Source: Planotetraspora sp. A-T 1434
GTDB taxonomy: Bacteria; Actinomycetota; Actinomycetes; Streptosporangiales; Streptosporangiaceae
Direction of reading: 5' to 3'
DNA: 64,000 nt
Assembly (NCBI RefSeq): GCF_025420585.1
Contig: NZ_JAOEGB010000003.1
Location: 1 to 64,000 of the forward strand
Part shown: piece by piece, positions 55,807 through 63,962 of the stretch
Layout: each line of letters opens with the position of its first letter
Position numbering within the stretch: position 1 is the first letter of the stretch
Translations under genes and position numbers: made by a program
Notes under the pieces: model-generated
The model's input: only the letters and a program-made list of their open reading frames with translations
Told to the model about the DNA's origin: nothing
Database searches by the model: none

Positions 55807-56760
55807 ATGAGCGACTCCACATCTTCCGAGCGGAGCACGCGGACGGCCGAGGCCAGGTTGCACCAGGTCGCCCCCGGCGTACATGCCTGGATCCAGCCCG
55901 ACGGCTCATGGTGGGTCAACAACGCCGGCGCCGTGATCGGCGATGACGGCGTGGTGCTCATCGACACCTGCGCCACAGCGGCACGGACCCGGCGGTTCCT
56001 CGGCGCGGTCGAGGCCGTCTCCGGTGGAGCGCCGGTGCGACTGGCAGTCAACACGCACCTGCATGGCGACCACACGCACGGCAACGCCCTGCTCCCCGAG
56101 TCGGCCGTCATCGTCGGCCACCAGGCGACGCGGGACGGGATCCTCGCCGACACCGTCCTCACGCACACGCCGCCGGTGTGGTCGCCGTCACCCGACTGGG
56201 GGATCGCCGCCCACCGCGCGCCCACCGTCGTCCTGCGGGACGAGCTGACGCTCTACGCCGGGGACCGGCGGATCGAGTTGTCGCATCCGGGATATGCGGC
56301 GCACACGCAGGGCGACGTCGTGGCGTGGCTTCCGAGCGAGCGCGTGCTGTTCACCGGCGACCTGATCTTCCACCAGGTCACCCCGCTCGTCTTCATGGGC
56401 AGCCTGCAGGGGGCGCTCGACTCGGTCCGGTGGCTGGAGCGGTTCCCGGCGGAGCTCGTGGTGCCGGGGCACGGCCCGCTCATCGACGGGGACGGCTTCG
56501 CGGAGGTCCTGGAGGCACACGCCCGGTACTACCGCTTCGTCCTGGACACCGCCCGGCGGGGCCGGTCCGACGGTCTCACCCCGCTTCAGGCGGCCGAGCG
56601 CTGCGACCTGGGCGAGTTCGCGGCGTGGCCGGACAGGGAGCGCATCGTCCTCAACCTGCACCTCGCCTACGCCACCGCCGACGGCACAGCGGTCGATCTC
56701 TTCGCCGCCTTCGCCGACGCCATCACGTTCAACGGCGGCCCCCTGCACTGTTCGCTTTAG
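55807..56760 (+). CDS. metallo-beta-lactamase-fold hydrolase
   Basis: This is 317 residues with the MBL signature VNTHLHGDHTHGNALLPE (HxHxDH), a downstream His in LSHPGYAAHTQGDVVAWLP, the bridging Asp in LFTGDLIFH and the last His in VVPGHGPLIDG. The N-terminus (GVHAWIQPDGSWWVNNAGAV, GDDGVVLIDT) is the usual MBL start. The C-terminal helical extension after residue 235 is typical of the cyclase/hydrolase subgroup. The substrate is unknown. It is monocistronic and ends at a bidirectional terminator. Confidence 0.85.
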   Translation: MSDSTSSERSTRTAEARLHQVAPGVHAWIQPDGSWWVNNAGAVIGDDGVVLIDTCATAARTRRFLGAVEAVSGGAPVRLAVNTHLHGDHTHGNALLPESAVIVGHQATRDGILADTVLTHTPPVWSPSPDWGIAAHRAPTVVLRDELTLYAGDRRIELSHPGYAAHTQGDVVAWLPSERVLFTGDLIFHQVTPLVFMGSLQGALDSVRWLERFPAELVVPGHGPLIDGDGFAEVLEAHARYYRFVLDTARRGRSDGLTPLQAAERCDLGEFAAWPDRERIVLNLHLAYATADGTAVDLFAAFADAITFNGGPLHCSL

Positions 56761-56792
56761 GAAGCTTTCCGCGGGTCCTGCCGGCAAAGCCA

Positions 56793-56838
56793 CTGGGCGC
56801 CACGCCACGGCCTGCCGGCCGGACGGCGTGACGCCCAG
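56793..56838. terminator. bidirectional terminator hairpin
   Basis: CTGGGCGCCACGCC pairs with GGCGTGACGCCCAG (14 bp, one mismatch). It lies between the convergent MBL and FMN-reductase genes. Confidence 0.7.
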
Positions 56839-56852
56839 TTCGCGCTCGCGGG

Positions 56853-57422
56853 TCAGGCGGCCTGAGCGGCGCGGAGGGACTTCAGCGCCCCGCCCCAGGC
56901 GACGACCTGGTCCAGCGTGGCCTTGAGCGAGTCCTCCTGGTGCGCGCCGGGCGCGAACACGCTGAAGTTCTCGAAGTCGGTGAACAGGGACAGCGCGACC
57001 TGCGAGCGCACGGTGGCGACCTGGAGCTCGGCCATGACGAGCCGGAGGTGCTCGACGGCGCGCGCCCCGCCCACGCTGCCGTAGCTGACGAAGCCCGCCG
57101 CCTTGTTGTTCCACTCCGCGTGCAGGTAGTCGATGGCGTTCTTGAGAACGCCGGAGGTCGAGTGGTTGTACTCGGGGGTGACGAACACGTAGGCGTCGAA
57201 GGAGGCGATCTTCGCGGCCCACTCCTGCGTGTGCGGGTGGGAGTACTGGCCGTACGCCGGCGGGAGCGGCTCGTCCAGGTGGGGGAGGGGGAAGTCCTTG
57301 AGGTCGACGAGCTCGTATTCGGCGTCATCCCGCTTCGACGCGAGGTCGTACACCCACTTGGCCACGGCCTCGCCGTTCCGGCCCGGCCGGGTGCTGCCCA
57401 GGATGATGGCTACCTTGGTCAT
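56853..57422 (-). CDS. NADPH-dependent FMN reductase / flavodoxin-fold quinone reductase
   Basis: This is 189 residues of the FMN_red family: IILGSTRPGRNGEAVAKWVY (FMN phosphate loop), LVDLKDFPLPHLDEPLPPAY, FVTPEYNHSTSGVLKNAIDY (the PEYN motif) and GSVGGARAVEHLRLVMAELQ. It reduces flavin or quinones with NADPH, commonly in oxidative or electrophile stress. GAGGAA precedes the ATG. It diverges from a MarR gene with a palindrome between, which indicates MarR control. Confidence 0.9.
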   Translation of the reverse strand: MTKVAIILGSTRPGRNGEAVAKWVYDLASKRDDAEYELVDLKDFPLPHLDEPLPPAYGQYSHPHTQEWAAKIASFDAYVFVTPEYNHSTSGVLKNAIDYLHAEWNNKAAGFVSYGSVGGARAVEHLRLVMAELQVATVRSQVALSLFTDFENFSVFAPGAHQEDSLKATLDQVVAWGGALKSLRAAQAA

Positions 57423-57469
57423 CGTATTCCTCTTCCCTCAAGCAAAGGTCTGTCAGACTGATCATCTGA

Positions 57470-57481
57470 TTGATGGATCAA
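57470..57481. promoter_or_regulatory. MarR-type operator TTGATGGATCAA
   Basis: A palindrome with 5-bp arms around GG sits 47 bp upstream of the reductase start and 57 bp before the marR start. A related imperfect repeat, TGATCATC...GATGGATCA, extends it leftward to 57459. It is consistent with joint repression of both genes by the MarR protein. Confidence 0.55.
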
Positions 57482-57538
57482 CTATATCGCACCACAGGAC
57501 CGATGACACGTCAACTATTCCGCCGTATTCTTTTAAGC

Positions 57539-58009
57539 ATGAGTGAGGTCCGGTGGCTCGATGATCGGGAGCAGCTCGCCTGGCGGGGGTTCGTTTCCAT
57601 GCACTCGCGCCTGCTCAGCCGACTGGAACGCCGGCTCCAGCGCGAGACCGGACTGTCAGGTGCCGACTACGCCGTGCTGGTCAGCCTCTCGGAGTCGCCT
57701 GAGGGCAGCCGCAGGGCCTTCGAGCTCGGGGCGGAGGTCGACTGGGAGAAGAGCCGCCTGTCCCACCACCTGCGGCGCATGGCCGACCGCGGCCTGGTGG
57801 AACGCCACACCTGCGACACCGACGGCCGCGGCGCCGTAATCCTCATCACCGACGCGGGCCGCGAGGCGATCGAGAAGGCCGCGCCGTACCACGCGGAGGA
57901 GGTCAGGCGCTGGTTCATCGACCTGCTGACTCCCGAGCAGCTCCAGGCCCTCACGCAGATCTCCCAGGCCGTGACCGAACGGCTCACCGCCGATGACCCC
58001 GGCCCCTGA
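57539..58009 (+). CDS. MarR-family regulator
   Basis: This is 156 residues. The winged helix is LSGADYAVLVSLSESPEGSR, then ELGAEVDWEKSRLSHHLRRM and RGLVERHTCDTDGRGAVILI. The ATG at 57539 lies 7 nt after a plausible -10 (TATTCT, 57526-57531; TGACAC 16 bp upstream of it) and has no Shine-Dalgarno, so the mRNA is probably leaderless. It is divergent from, and presumably controls, the FMN-reductase gene. Confidence 0.88.
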   Translation: MSEVRWLDDREQLAWRGFVSMHSRLLSRLERRLQRETGLSGADYAVLVSLSESPEGSRRAFELGAEVDWEKSRLSHHLRRMADRGLVERHTCDTDGRGAVILITDAGREAIEKAAPYHAEEVRRWFIDLLTPEQLQALTQISQAVTERLTADDPGP

Positions 58010-58259
58010 GCCCGGCCGTCACGGGGGTTGGTCTCTTTCCGCCTACCGCATCACCGGCGCGGGGTCATATGCCTCCGCCCACTTTCTCGCCCGTAACGAG
58101 CGATGGCCAATGACGGGCAAAGTTGCCCGAGCAGGGCGGCGATCGAGGGCACGGGCGCGTGTGTGCGGTTTAGGCTAGTTCCCGCCAGTTCGTCCATATG
58201 TCAGCAAGTGCCGGCGGATTCCCCCACTCCGACATCGGTTCAAGGGAAGGAAGTTGGAC

Positions 58260-59066
58260 ATGACGCTCATTGGGTGCGTCCACGAGCTGCAGAAGCTGGA
58301 AGAGAGCGTCACCGGCCTGCGGACGCAACTTGACCGGGCGATCGACCGGCAGCGGCGCTTCGCCGCCGATGTCTCACACGAGTTGCGCACACCCGTCGCC
58401 GGGCTTCGGGCACAGCTCGAGGAAGCGCAGCTCAACCCCGGCGAGACGGACCTGGACGGCCTCATCGATCGTGCCCTGCACGATGTCGACCGGCTGCAGG
58501 CGATCATCACCGACCTGCACCTGCTGGCGCAGCTGGAGGCGTCCACCGTGCCGGCCCCCCGGGAACGGGTGGACCTCGCCGAGCTGGTCCAGGCGGTGGT
58601 CTCCCGGCGGGTGGACATACGCCAGGTCAAGCTCCAGCTCGAACGCGGGGTCGTGGTGAGCGGCGTCCCAGCCAAGATCAGTCGTGCGTTCATCGAGCTG
58701 CTCGACAACGCCCAGCGGCATGCCAAGCGAACCGTGCAGGTGTGGGTCCGCCGCATCGACGACACGGCCGAGCTCGCGGTCGCCGACGACGGCGAGGGGA
58801 TCGCGCTGCCCGACCGGGAGCGCATCTTCGAACGGTTCTCCCGCCTCGACGAGGCGCGCTGCCGCGACCGCGGCGGCACGGGTCTCGGCCTGCCGATCGT
58901 CCGGGCCATCGCCAGTGCCCATCAGGGCACGGTCGAGGTCGAGGACTCACCCATCGGCGGCGCGGCCTTCGTGATCCACCTTCCGCTGGCCGACGTCTCC
59001 GAGCCGGCGTCGTCCGCACCCCTCTCCGGGGGGCATGACGCCACGACCTTCACCCCCAGCTCCTGA
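58260..59066 (+). CDS. soluble histidine kinase without sensor or membrane domain
   Basis: This is 268 residues from an ATG with GGAAGG 9 nt upstream. It has a short N-terminal helix, then HisKA (RRFAADVSHELRTPVAGLRA; the phospho-His is in SHELRTP) and HATPase_c (IELLDNAQRHAKRTVQVWVR, VADDGEGIALPDRERIFERF, GGTGLGLPIVRAIASAHQGT). All ATP-binding boxes are present. There is no transmembrane helix, PAS or GAF domain, and no response regulator nearby. It looks like the cytoplasmic half of a normal kinase, either a truncation that kept a good start or a genuine soluble kinase. Confidence 0.82.
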   Translation: MTLIGCVHELQKLEESVTGLRTQLDRAIDRQRRFAADVSHELRTPVAGLRAQLEEAQLNPGETDLDGLIDRALHDVDRLQAIITDLHLLAQLEASTVPAPRERVDLAELVQAVVSRRVDIRQVKLQLERGVVVSGVPAKISRAFIELLDNAQRHAKRTVQVWVRRIDDTAELAVADDGEGIALPDRERIFERFSRLDEARCRDRGGTGLGLPIVRAIASAHQGTVEVEDSPIGGAAFVIHLPLADVSEPASSAPLSGGHDATTFTPSS

Positions 59067-59207
59067 AGGTCCTTTCGCCGGAGCGGGAAGGCCGATGTCC
59101 ACAATCGGCCACTACTAGTCGTTAGCAAATAATCGCAATCCGCTGCCGGGCGGGACATCAACGGCGATAGTCGGATGGTTCAGGTTTCCCGAGACCGAAA
59201 GGCCGCG

Positions 59208-60122
59208 ATGAAATCCTCAGCCCGGCACGCCGCATCCCGATACGCCCTGCCCCGGCGCGTCTTAGCCAGGCGGGCCCTGGCCCTGCTGGTGGGCGCCGCG
59301 ACCGTCGCCCTGTCCCCGCTCCTCGCCACGCCCGCCTCCGCGACCCCGCCCGAGGTGGCGCTGTCCCTGTCATCCGCACAGGTCGACACCGGCGGCTCGG
59401 TGACGGTCACGGCGACCGTCACCAACATCCACGGCTTCTCCGTCCTCAACGCGACCGCGCGGGTGTTCAGCGCCCCCGCCAGGCTGCCGTCGTTCGCCAC
59501 GCTGACCGGGTGTGAGGGCGCGATCGGCCCCTGCACGACCGTGTCGGACGGCGGCGGCCCCATCGGCTTCGAGGCGCCGGTCGGAGCCCTTTCGGGCGGA
59601 GCATCGGCGACCGTCGTCTTCACCCTGTCGATCGCACAGGACGCGGAGGACGGCGACCAGACCATCCGCGGCCAGCTCGGCGGCTCCAACTACGCGTCGG
59701 ACGTGGCGGACGGACCGGTGCTGACCATCCTCGGCCGCGCGGACGCGGCCGTCGGCCTGACGGCACAGCCCAAGCTCGCACTGCTGGTGCCGAAGATCGA
59801 GTTCACTGTGCGGGTGACCGACAACGGGCCGGCCGTGCTGCGCGGTTCGACTGTGACGACCCCGCTGCCGGCGGGGCTCACCGCCGTGTCGAGCGACTGC
59901 GGCACCGCCTCGGGTACCGTGACGTGCACCACCGGGCCGGTGACGCCGGGATCGTCGGTGACGAGGAAGTTCTCCGTGCCCGTGGGGCTGCTGTCCATCG
60001 GCGTGCCGTACACCTTCACGGCGACGCGAACGGCGTCGGCGCCGCTCGACCCGGTCGGCGGGAACGACTCCGCCCAGGTCCAGTGCACCGTGGTGTCCGT
60101 CGTGCTGGTGACCTGCCACTAA
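59208..60122 (+). CDS. secreted DUF11-like beta-sandwich protein
   Basis: This is 304 residues with an Arg-rich n-region and hydrophobic core (RRALALLVGAATVALSPLLA, cleavage near ASA-TPP). Two Ig-like DUF11 segments follow: VALSLSSAQVDTGGSVTVTA, then ASATVVFTLSIAQDAEDGDQ; and ADAAVGLTAQPKLALLVPKI, TVRVTDNGPAVLRGSTVTTP and LPAGLTAVSSDCGTASGTVT with paired cysteines. These modules occur in surface or matrix proteins and have no catalytic role. GAAAGG precedes the ATG at 59208. A strong terminator follows. Confidence 0.78.
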   Translation: MKSSARHAASRYALPRRVLARRALALLVGAATVALSPLLATPASATPPEVALSLSSAQVDTGGSVTVTATVTNIHGFSVLNATARVFSAPARLPSFATLTGCEGAIGPCTTVSDGGGPIGFEAPVGALSGGASATVVFTLSIAQDAEDGDQTIRGQLGGSNYASDVADGPVLTILGRADAAVGLTAQPKLALLVPKIEFTVRVTDNGPAVLRGSTVTTPLPAGLTAVSSDCGTASGTVTCTTGPVTPGSSVTRKFSVPVGLLSIGVPYTFTATRTASAPLDPVGGNDSAQVQCTVVSVVLVTCH

Positions 60123-60147
60123 AGAGCCTTCTGGTCACCCGCCCTCG

Positions 60148-60180
60148 CGCCTCTCCCCGGTCCGGCGCCGGGGAGAGGCG
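60148..60180 (+). terminator. terminator hairpin after the DUF11-like gene
   Basis: CGCCTCTCCCCGG and CCGGGGAGAGGCG form a perfect 13-bp stem with a 7-nt loop, starting 25 bp after the stop codon. Confidence 0.82.
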
Positions 60181-60365
60181 ACGCCAGTCATGGGGATGCG
60201 GCCGGGGCCCGAGTCGGTCAGCGAGGCGAAGCCCTAAGCCGGGGAGAAACGCCGCATATCAACACGGAGACCGTATCCGTGAGGACAGAACACGCGGATG
60301 CGGGTCGGTTATGGGCGCCGGATCGAGGTCCGTCCGGGCATCTGGCCGCGGGCTAAAGTGCCTCC

Positions 60366-61577
60366 ATGGAGATCAGCCAGTCGCACAAGCTCGCCAACGT
60401 CTGTTACGACATTCGCGGTCCGGTGCTGAAACGAGCGGCCCAGCTGGAAGCCGAAGGCCATCACATCCTGAAGCTGCACATCGGCAATCCGGCGCCGTTC
60501 GGGTTCGAGGCTCCCGAGGAGATCGTCCAGGACATGATCCGGAATCTCCCGCACTCCCATGGCTACGGCGACTCAAAGGGCATCTTGTCCGCGCGGAGGG
60601 CCGTCGTGCAGCACTACGAGGAGCGCGGCCTCGCGGGGCTGACCGTCGAGGACGTCTATCTCGGCAACGGCGTGTCCGAGCTCATCGTGATGGCGTTGCA
60701 GGCGCTGCTCAACAACGGCGACGAAGTGCTGATCCCCGCGCCCGACTATCCGTTGTGGACCGCGGCGGTGTCGCTGAGTGGGGGCACCCCGGTGCACTAC
60801 ATCTGCGACGAGCAGGCCGGTTGGTTTCCGGACCTCGACGACATCGAATCGAGGATCACCGACCGAACCAAGGCGATCGTCATCATCAATCCGAACAATC
60901 CGACGGGGGCGGTCTACCCGCGCGAGTTGCTGGAGCGTCTCGCCGGCCTCGCCCGGCGGCGCGGGCTCGTCGTGTTCGCCGACGAGATCTACGACCGCAT
61001 CCTCTACGACGGCGCCGTTCACACGTCGATCGCGACGCTGGCGCCCGACCTGCTCTGCCTGACCTTCTCCGGCCTGTCGAAGACCTACCGGGTCTGCGGA
61101 TACCGCTCCGGGTGGATGGTCATCTCCGGGGCGAAGGACCGGGCGGAGTCGTACATCGAGGGCCTCGACATCCTCGCCAACATGCGCCTCTGCCCGAACG
61201 TGCCCGGCCAGCACGCGATCCAGGCCGCGCTCGGCGGCCGGCAGACGATCGACGACCTCGTCAGGCCCGGCGGCCGGCTTTACGAGCAGCGTGAGCGGGC
61301 GTGGAAGCTGCTCAACGAGATCCCCGGCGTGAGCTGCGTCAAGCCGGAGGGTGCTCTGTACGTCTTCCCCCGGCTTGACCCAGACATGTACCCGATCTCC
61401 GATGACGTGCGCTTCGCCCTCGACCTGCTGGAGAAGCAGCGGATCCTCGTGGTGCAGGGCACGGGGTTCAACTGGCCCCGGCCCGACCATCTCCGCATCG
61501 TCACCCTGCAGCACGCCGACGACCTGGAAGAGGCGATCGGCCGCTTCGGCGCCCTGCTGGCCACCTACCGCCAGTGA
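60366..61577 (+). CDS. class I PLP aminotransferase (AlaA/aspartate-family)
   Basis: This is 403 residues: ILKLHIGNPAPFGFEAPEEI, GNGVSELIVMALQALLNNGD, PAPDYPLWTAAVSLSGGTPV, VIINPNNPTGAVYPRELLER, VVFADEIYDRILYDG and the PLP lysine in LTFSGLSKTYRVCGYRSGWM. It resembles AlaA-type alanine/glutamate transaminases. A TAAAGT (60354-60359) ends 6 nt before the ATG and no Shine-Dalgarno is present, suggesting a leaderless transcript. The fumarylacetoacetase gene follows after 39 bp, so transamination of tyrosine or a related aromatic amino acid is plausible. Confidence 0.9.
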   Translation: MEISQSHKLANVCYDIRGPVLKRAAQLEAEGHHILKLHIGNPAPFGFEAPEEIVQDMIRNLPHSHGYGDSKGILSARRAVVQHYEERGLAGLTVEDVYLGNGVSELIVMALQALLNNGDEVLIPAPDYPLWTAAVSLSGGTPVHYICDEQAGWFPDLDDIESRITDRTKAIVIINPNNPTGAVYPRELLERLAGLARRRGLVVFADEIYDRILYDGAVHTSIATLAPDLLCLTFSGLSKTYRVCGYRSGWMVISGAKDRAESYIEGLDILANMRLCPNVPGQHAIQAALGGRQTIDDLVRPGGRLYEQRERAWKLLNEIPGVSCVKPEGALYVFPRLDPDMYPISDDVRFALDLLEKQRILVVQGTGFNWPRPDHLRIVTLQHADDLEEAIGRFGALLATYRQ

Positions 61578-61616
61578 CGCGGGCCAAGCGAACGACACGA
61601 GAGAGGCCGCTCCCCG

Positions 61617-62813
61617 ATGACGACCAGCTGGGTCCCCGTCCCGGAGGGCTCGCACTTCCCCATCCACAACCTGCCCTACGGGATCTTCTCCCCGCCCGGC
61701 GAGCGGCCGCGGGCCGGTGTGGCCATCGGCGAGCGGGTGGTCGACCTCGCGGCCGCGCTCGGCGACGAGATGTTCGCGGGTGACTCGCTCAACCCGTTCC
61801 TGGCCCAGGGCCCCGGCCGGTGGGCCGCCGTCCGGAGTCGGATCACCGAGCTGCTCACCGACGAGAGCCGCCGTTCTGAGGTGGAGCCCGCTCTGCACCG
61901 CCTCGCCGGCGTGACGCTCCACCTGCCGTTCGAGGTCGCCGACTACGTCGACTTCTACGCCAGCGAGCATCACGCGGCCAACCTCGGCCGGATGTTCCGC
62001 CCCGGGTCCGAGCCACTCACGCCGAACTGGAAGCACCTGCCCATCGGCTACCACGGGCGCGCGGGCACCGTCGTCGTCTCGGGCACCCCGGTCGTACGGC
62101 CGCGCGGCCAGCGCAAGGCGCCCGGCGAGGACGCGCCGACGTTCGGGCCGACACTGCGGCTGGACATCGAGGCGGAGGTCGGCTTCGTCGTCGGCATGCC
62201 CAGCTCGCTCGGGACACCGGTGCCGGCGGCGGACTTCCCCCGGCACGTGTTCGGCGTGGTTCTCGTCAACGACTGGTCCGCCCGCGACATCCAGTCGTGG
62301 GAGTACGTGCCGCTCGGACCCTTCCTCGGCAAGTCGTTCGCCACCTCGGTCTCGCCGTGGGTCGTGCCGCTGGAGGCCCTCGCCGCCGCCAGGGTGCCGG
62401 GGCCCATCCAGGAGCCGGCGCCCCTGCCGTACCTTCGTGTGGCGGAGCCGTGGGGACTCGATCTGGCACTCGACGTGCGGCTGAACGGCCACACGGTGTC
62501 CCGGCCGCCCTACTCGTCGATGTACTGGACCCCCGACCAGATGCTGGCGCACATGACCGCGGGCGGCGCGTCGTTGCGCACCGGCGACCTGTTCGCATCC
62601 GGCACCGTCTCCGGGCCGGATCGCGGCGGGCGCGGCTCGCTCATCGAGCTGTCCTGGTCCGGCGCCGAGCCGCTCACCCTCCCCGACGGATCGGTCCGTT
62701 CGTTCCTGGAGGACGGTGACACGGTGACCATTACGGCCACCGCCCCGGGCCCTGACGGCACCCGCATCGGCTTCGGCGAGGTCACCGGACGCGTCCTCCC
62801 TGCCAGGCCGTAA
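61617..62813 (+). CDS. fahA: fumarylacetoacetase
   Basis: Fah cleaves 4-fumarylacetoacetate to fumarate and acetoacetate, the last step of tyrosine/homogentisate breakdown. It is 398 residues. The N-terminal SH3-like domain (FPIHNLPYGIFSPPGERPRA) is followed by the active-site region DYVDFYASEHHAANLGRMFR, LPIGYHGRAGTVVVSGTPVV, DIEAEVGFVVGMPS, VVLVNDWSARDIQSWEYVPL and GPFLGKSFATSVSPWVVPLE. These carry the calcium ligands and catalytic His (YASEHH). It is the second gene after an aminotransferase. Homogentisate dioxygenase is not in the window. Confidence 0.93.
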   Translation: MTTSWVPVPEGSHFPIHNLPYGIFSPPGERPRAGVAIGERVVDLAAALGDEMFAGDSLNPFLAQGPGRWAAVRSRITELLTDESRRSEVEPALHRLAGVTLHLPFEVADYVDFYASEHHAANLGRMFRPGSEPLTPNWKHLPIGYHGRAGTVVVSGTPVVRPRGQRKAPGEDAPTFGPTLRLDIEAEVGFVVGMPSSLGTPVPAADFPRHVFGVVLVNDWSARDIQSWEYVPLGPFLGKSFATSVSPWVVPLEALAAARVPGPIQEPAPLPYLRVAEPWGLDLALDVRLNGHTVSRPPYSSMYWTPDQMLAHMTAGGASLRTGDLFASGTVSGPDRGGRGSLIELSWSGAEPLTLPDGSVRSFLEDGDTVTITATAPGPDGTRIGFGEVTGRVLPARP

Positions 62814-62915
62814 GGCTCCTCACGGGGTGACGGGCCGGGGCGGGGTCGGCTATGGATACCGGCAGACCTACGCGGCCTACCTGGAGGGCCGCGACGGCCT
62901 GGTGACGGTCTGGCG

Positions 62916-63055
62916 GAAGTCGAGCTGCTCTACGTCGGCGCGATGTTCCACGACCTCGGGCTGACCGAGACCTTCCGGCGTACGGACCAGCGCTTCGACT
63001 CGACGGCGCCGACGAGGCCCGCCGCTTCCTCACCTCCCACGGCGTACTTCGCCGC
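62916..63055 (+). pseudogene. remnant HD-domain phosphohydrolase (frameshifted)
   Basis: One frame reads EVELLYVGAMFHDLGLTETF, RRTDQRF. After a one-base loss near 62998 the next frame reads LDGADEARRFLTSHGVLRR. Together these match the HD core (FHDLGLT) and following helix of cyanamide-hydratase-like HD proteins. Both ends are missing. The stretch 62814-63098 contains nothing else I can support. Confidence 0.6.
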
Positions 63056-63098
63056 GCGGGAAGCCCCTGTGATCACGGGAAAGACGGCGGGGTACTGA

Positions 63099-63683
63099 TC
63101 AGACCGGTGGTTGTGGGTCGTACTGCATGTTGCGGCGCACCTTGCGGGCGCGTTCGGCACCGGCAAGCCTGGCGACGAGGTGCAGAGCCATGTCGATGCC
63201 GGCCGAGATCCCCGAGGAGGTGACCATGTCTCCGTCGTCGACGAAACGGTCGTCCCGGCGGACCTTGATCGTCGGATCCAGCTCCGCGAGCAGGTCCAGG
63301 CTGCCCCAGTGAGTGGTCGCCGGGCGGCCGGCCAGCAGCCCCGCCGCGGCGTACACCAGCGACCCGGTGCACACGCTCGTCATCAACGGCACCCGCTCCC
63401 GCTGGTCGCGAACCCACGCCAGATGGTCGGCGTCCTTCAGCTGCGGACGGGTTCCGGCCCCGCCCGGATGGACGAGCACGTCCAGCGGCCCCACGTCGGC
63501 GAACCCTCGGTCGGCGTGCAGGGTCAGTCCCTTGGCCGCGCGTACCGGCCCGGCCTCCCTGGCGAACGCCACGAGCTCGGCCTCTTCGGGGCACGCCCGC
63601 GCCCACATTCCGAACACTTCCCACGGCCCGACCGCGTCCAGCTCTTCGACCTGGTCGAAGAGCAAGATTCCGATTCGCGTCAC
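63099..63683 (-). CDS. DJ-1/PfpI-family protein (isonitrile-hydratase-like)
   Basis: This is 194 residues: IGILLFDQVEELDAVGPWEV at the N-terminus, LDVLVHPGGAGTRPQL, then the nucleophile-elbow cysteine in LMTSVCTGSLVYAAAGLLAG with ATTHW, and TSSGISAGIDMALHLVARLA. This arrangement matches the GATase1-like subgroup that includes isonitrile hydratase InhA, rather than proteases. It is cytosolic, with no obvious operon partner. Confidence 0.85.
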   Translation of the reverse strand: MTRIGILLFDQVEELDAVGPWEVFGMWARACPEEAELVAFAREAGPVRAAKGLTLHADRGFADVGPLDVLVHPGGAGTRPQLKDADHLAWVRDQRERVPLMTSVCTGSLVYAAAGLLAGRPATTHWGSLDLLAELDPTIKVRRDDRFVDDGDMVTSSGISAGIDMALHLVARLAGAERARKVRRNMQYDPQPPV

Positions 63684-63729
63684 GCCGCCAGTCTGCCATC
63701 CGCGCGTCCGCCCTGCCGTGGGCGTGTTG

Positions 63730-63849
63730 TCAGCGCAGGAGGAGGTTCAGCAGCACGGTGAGCACGATGGAGGCAATGATCGAGATGGCGATCATGGTCA
63801 GGCATCCCGCGGCACCGCCCACCGGGCGAACTCTGAAGTTACGCGCCAT
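63730..63849 (-). CDS. 39-residue membrane protein
   Basis: The frame MARNFRVRPVGGAAGCLTMI continues into a single hydrophobic helix (AISIIASIVLTVLLNLLL) and ends R-stop. A GGGCGG-rich purine stretch precedes the ATG at 63849. Short basic-N/hydrophobic-C proteins of this type recur in actinomycetes; the function is unknown. Confidence 0.6.
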   Translation of the reverse strand: MARNFRVRPVGGAAGCLTMIAISIIASIVLTVLLNLLLR

Positions 63850-63962
63850 GCTGCCGCCCTACCCCCGGGCGACCCTGCGAACCTCCGGCATTCCGTGCCT
63901 CCCCTCATCGGTTAGCCAGGCGATTCGCGGGTAGGCGAACGGAAGTTCGATGAGGAGGAGTC

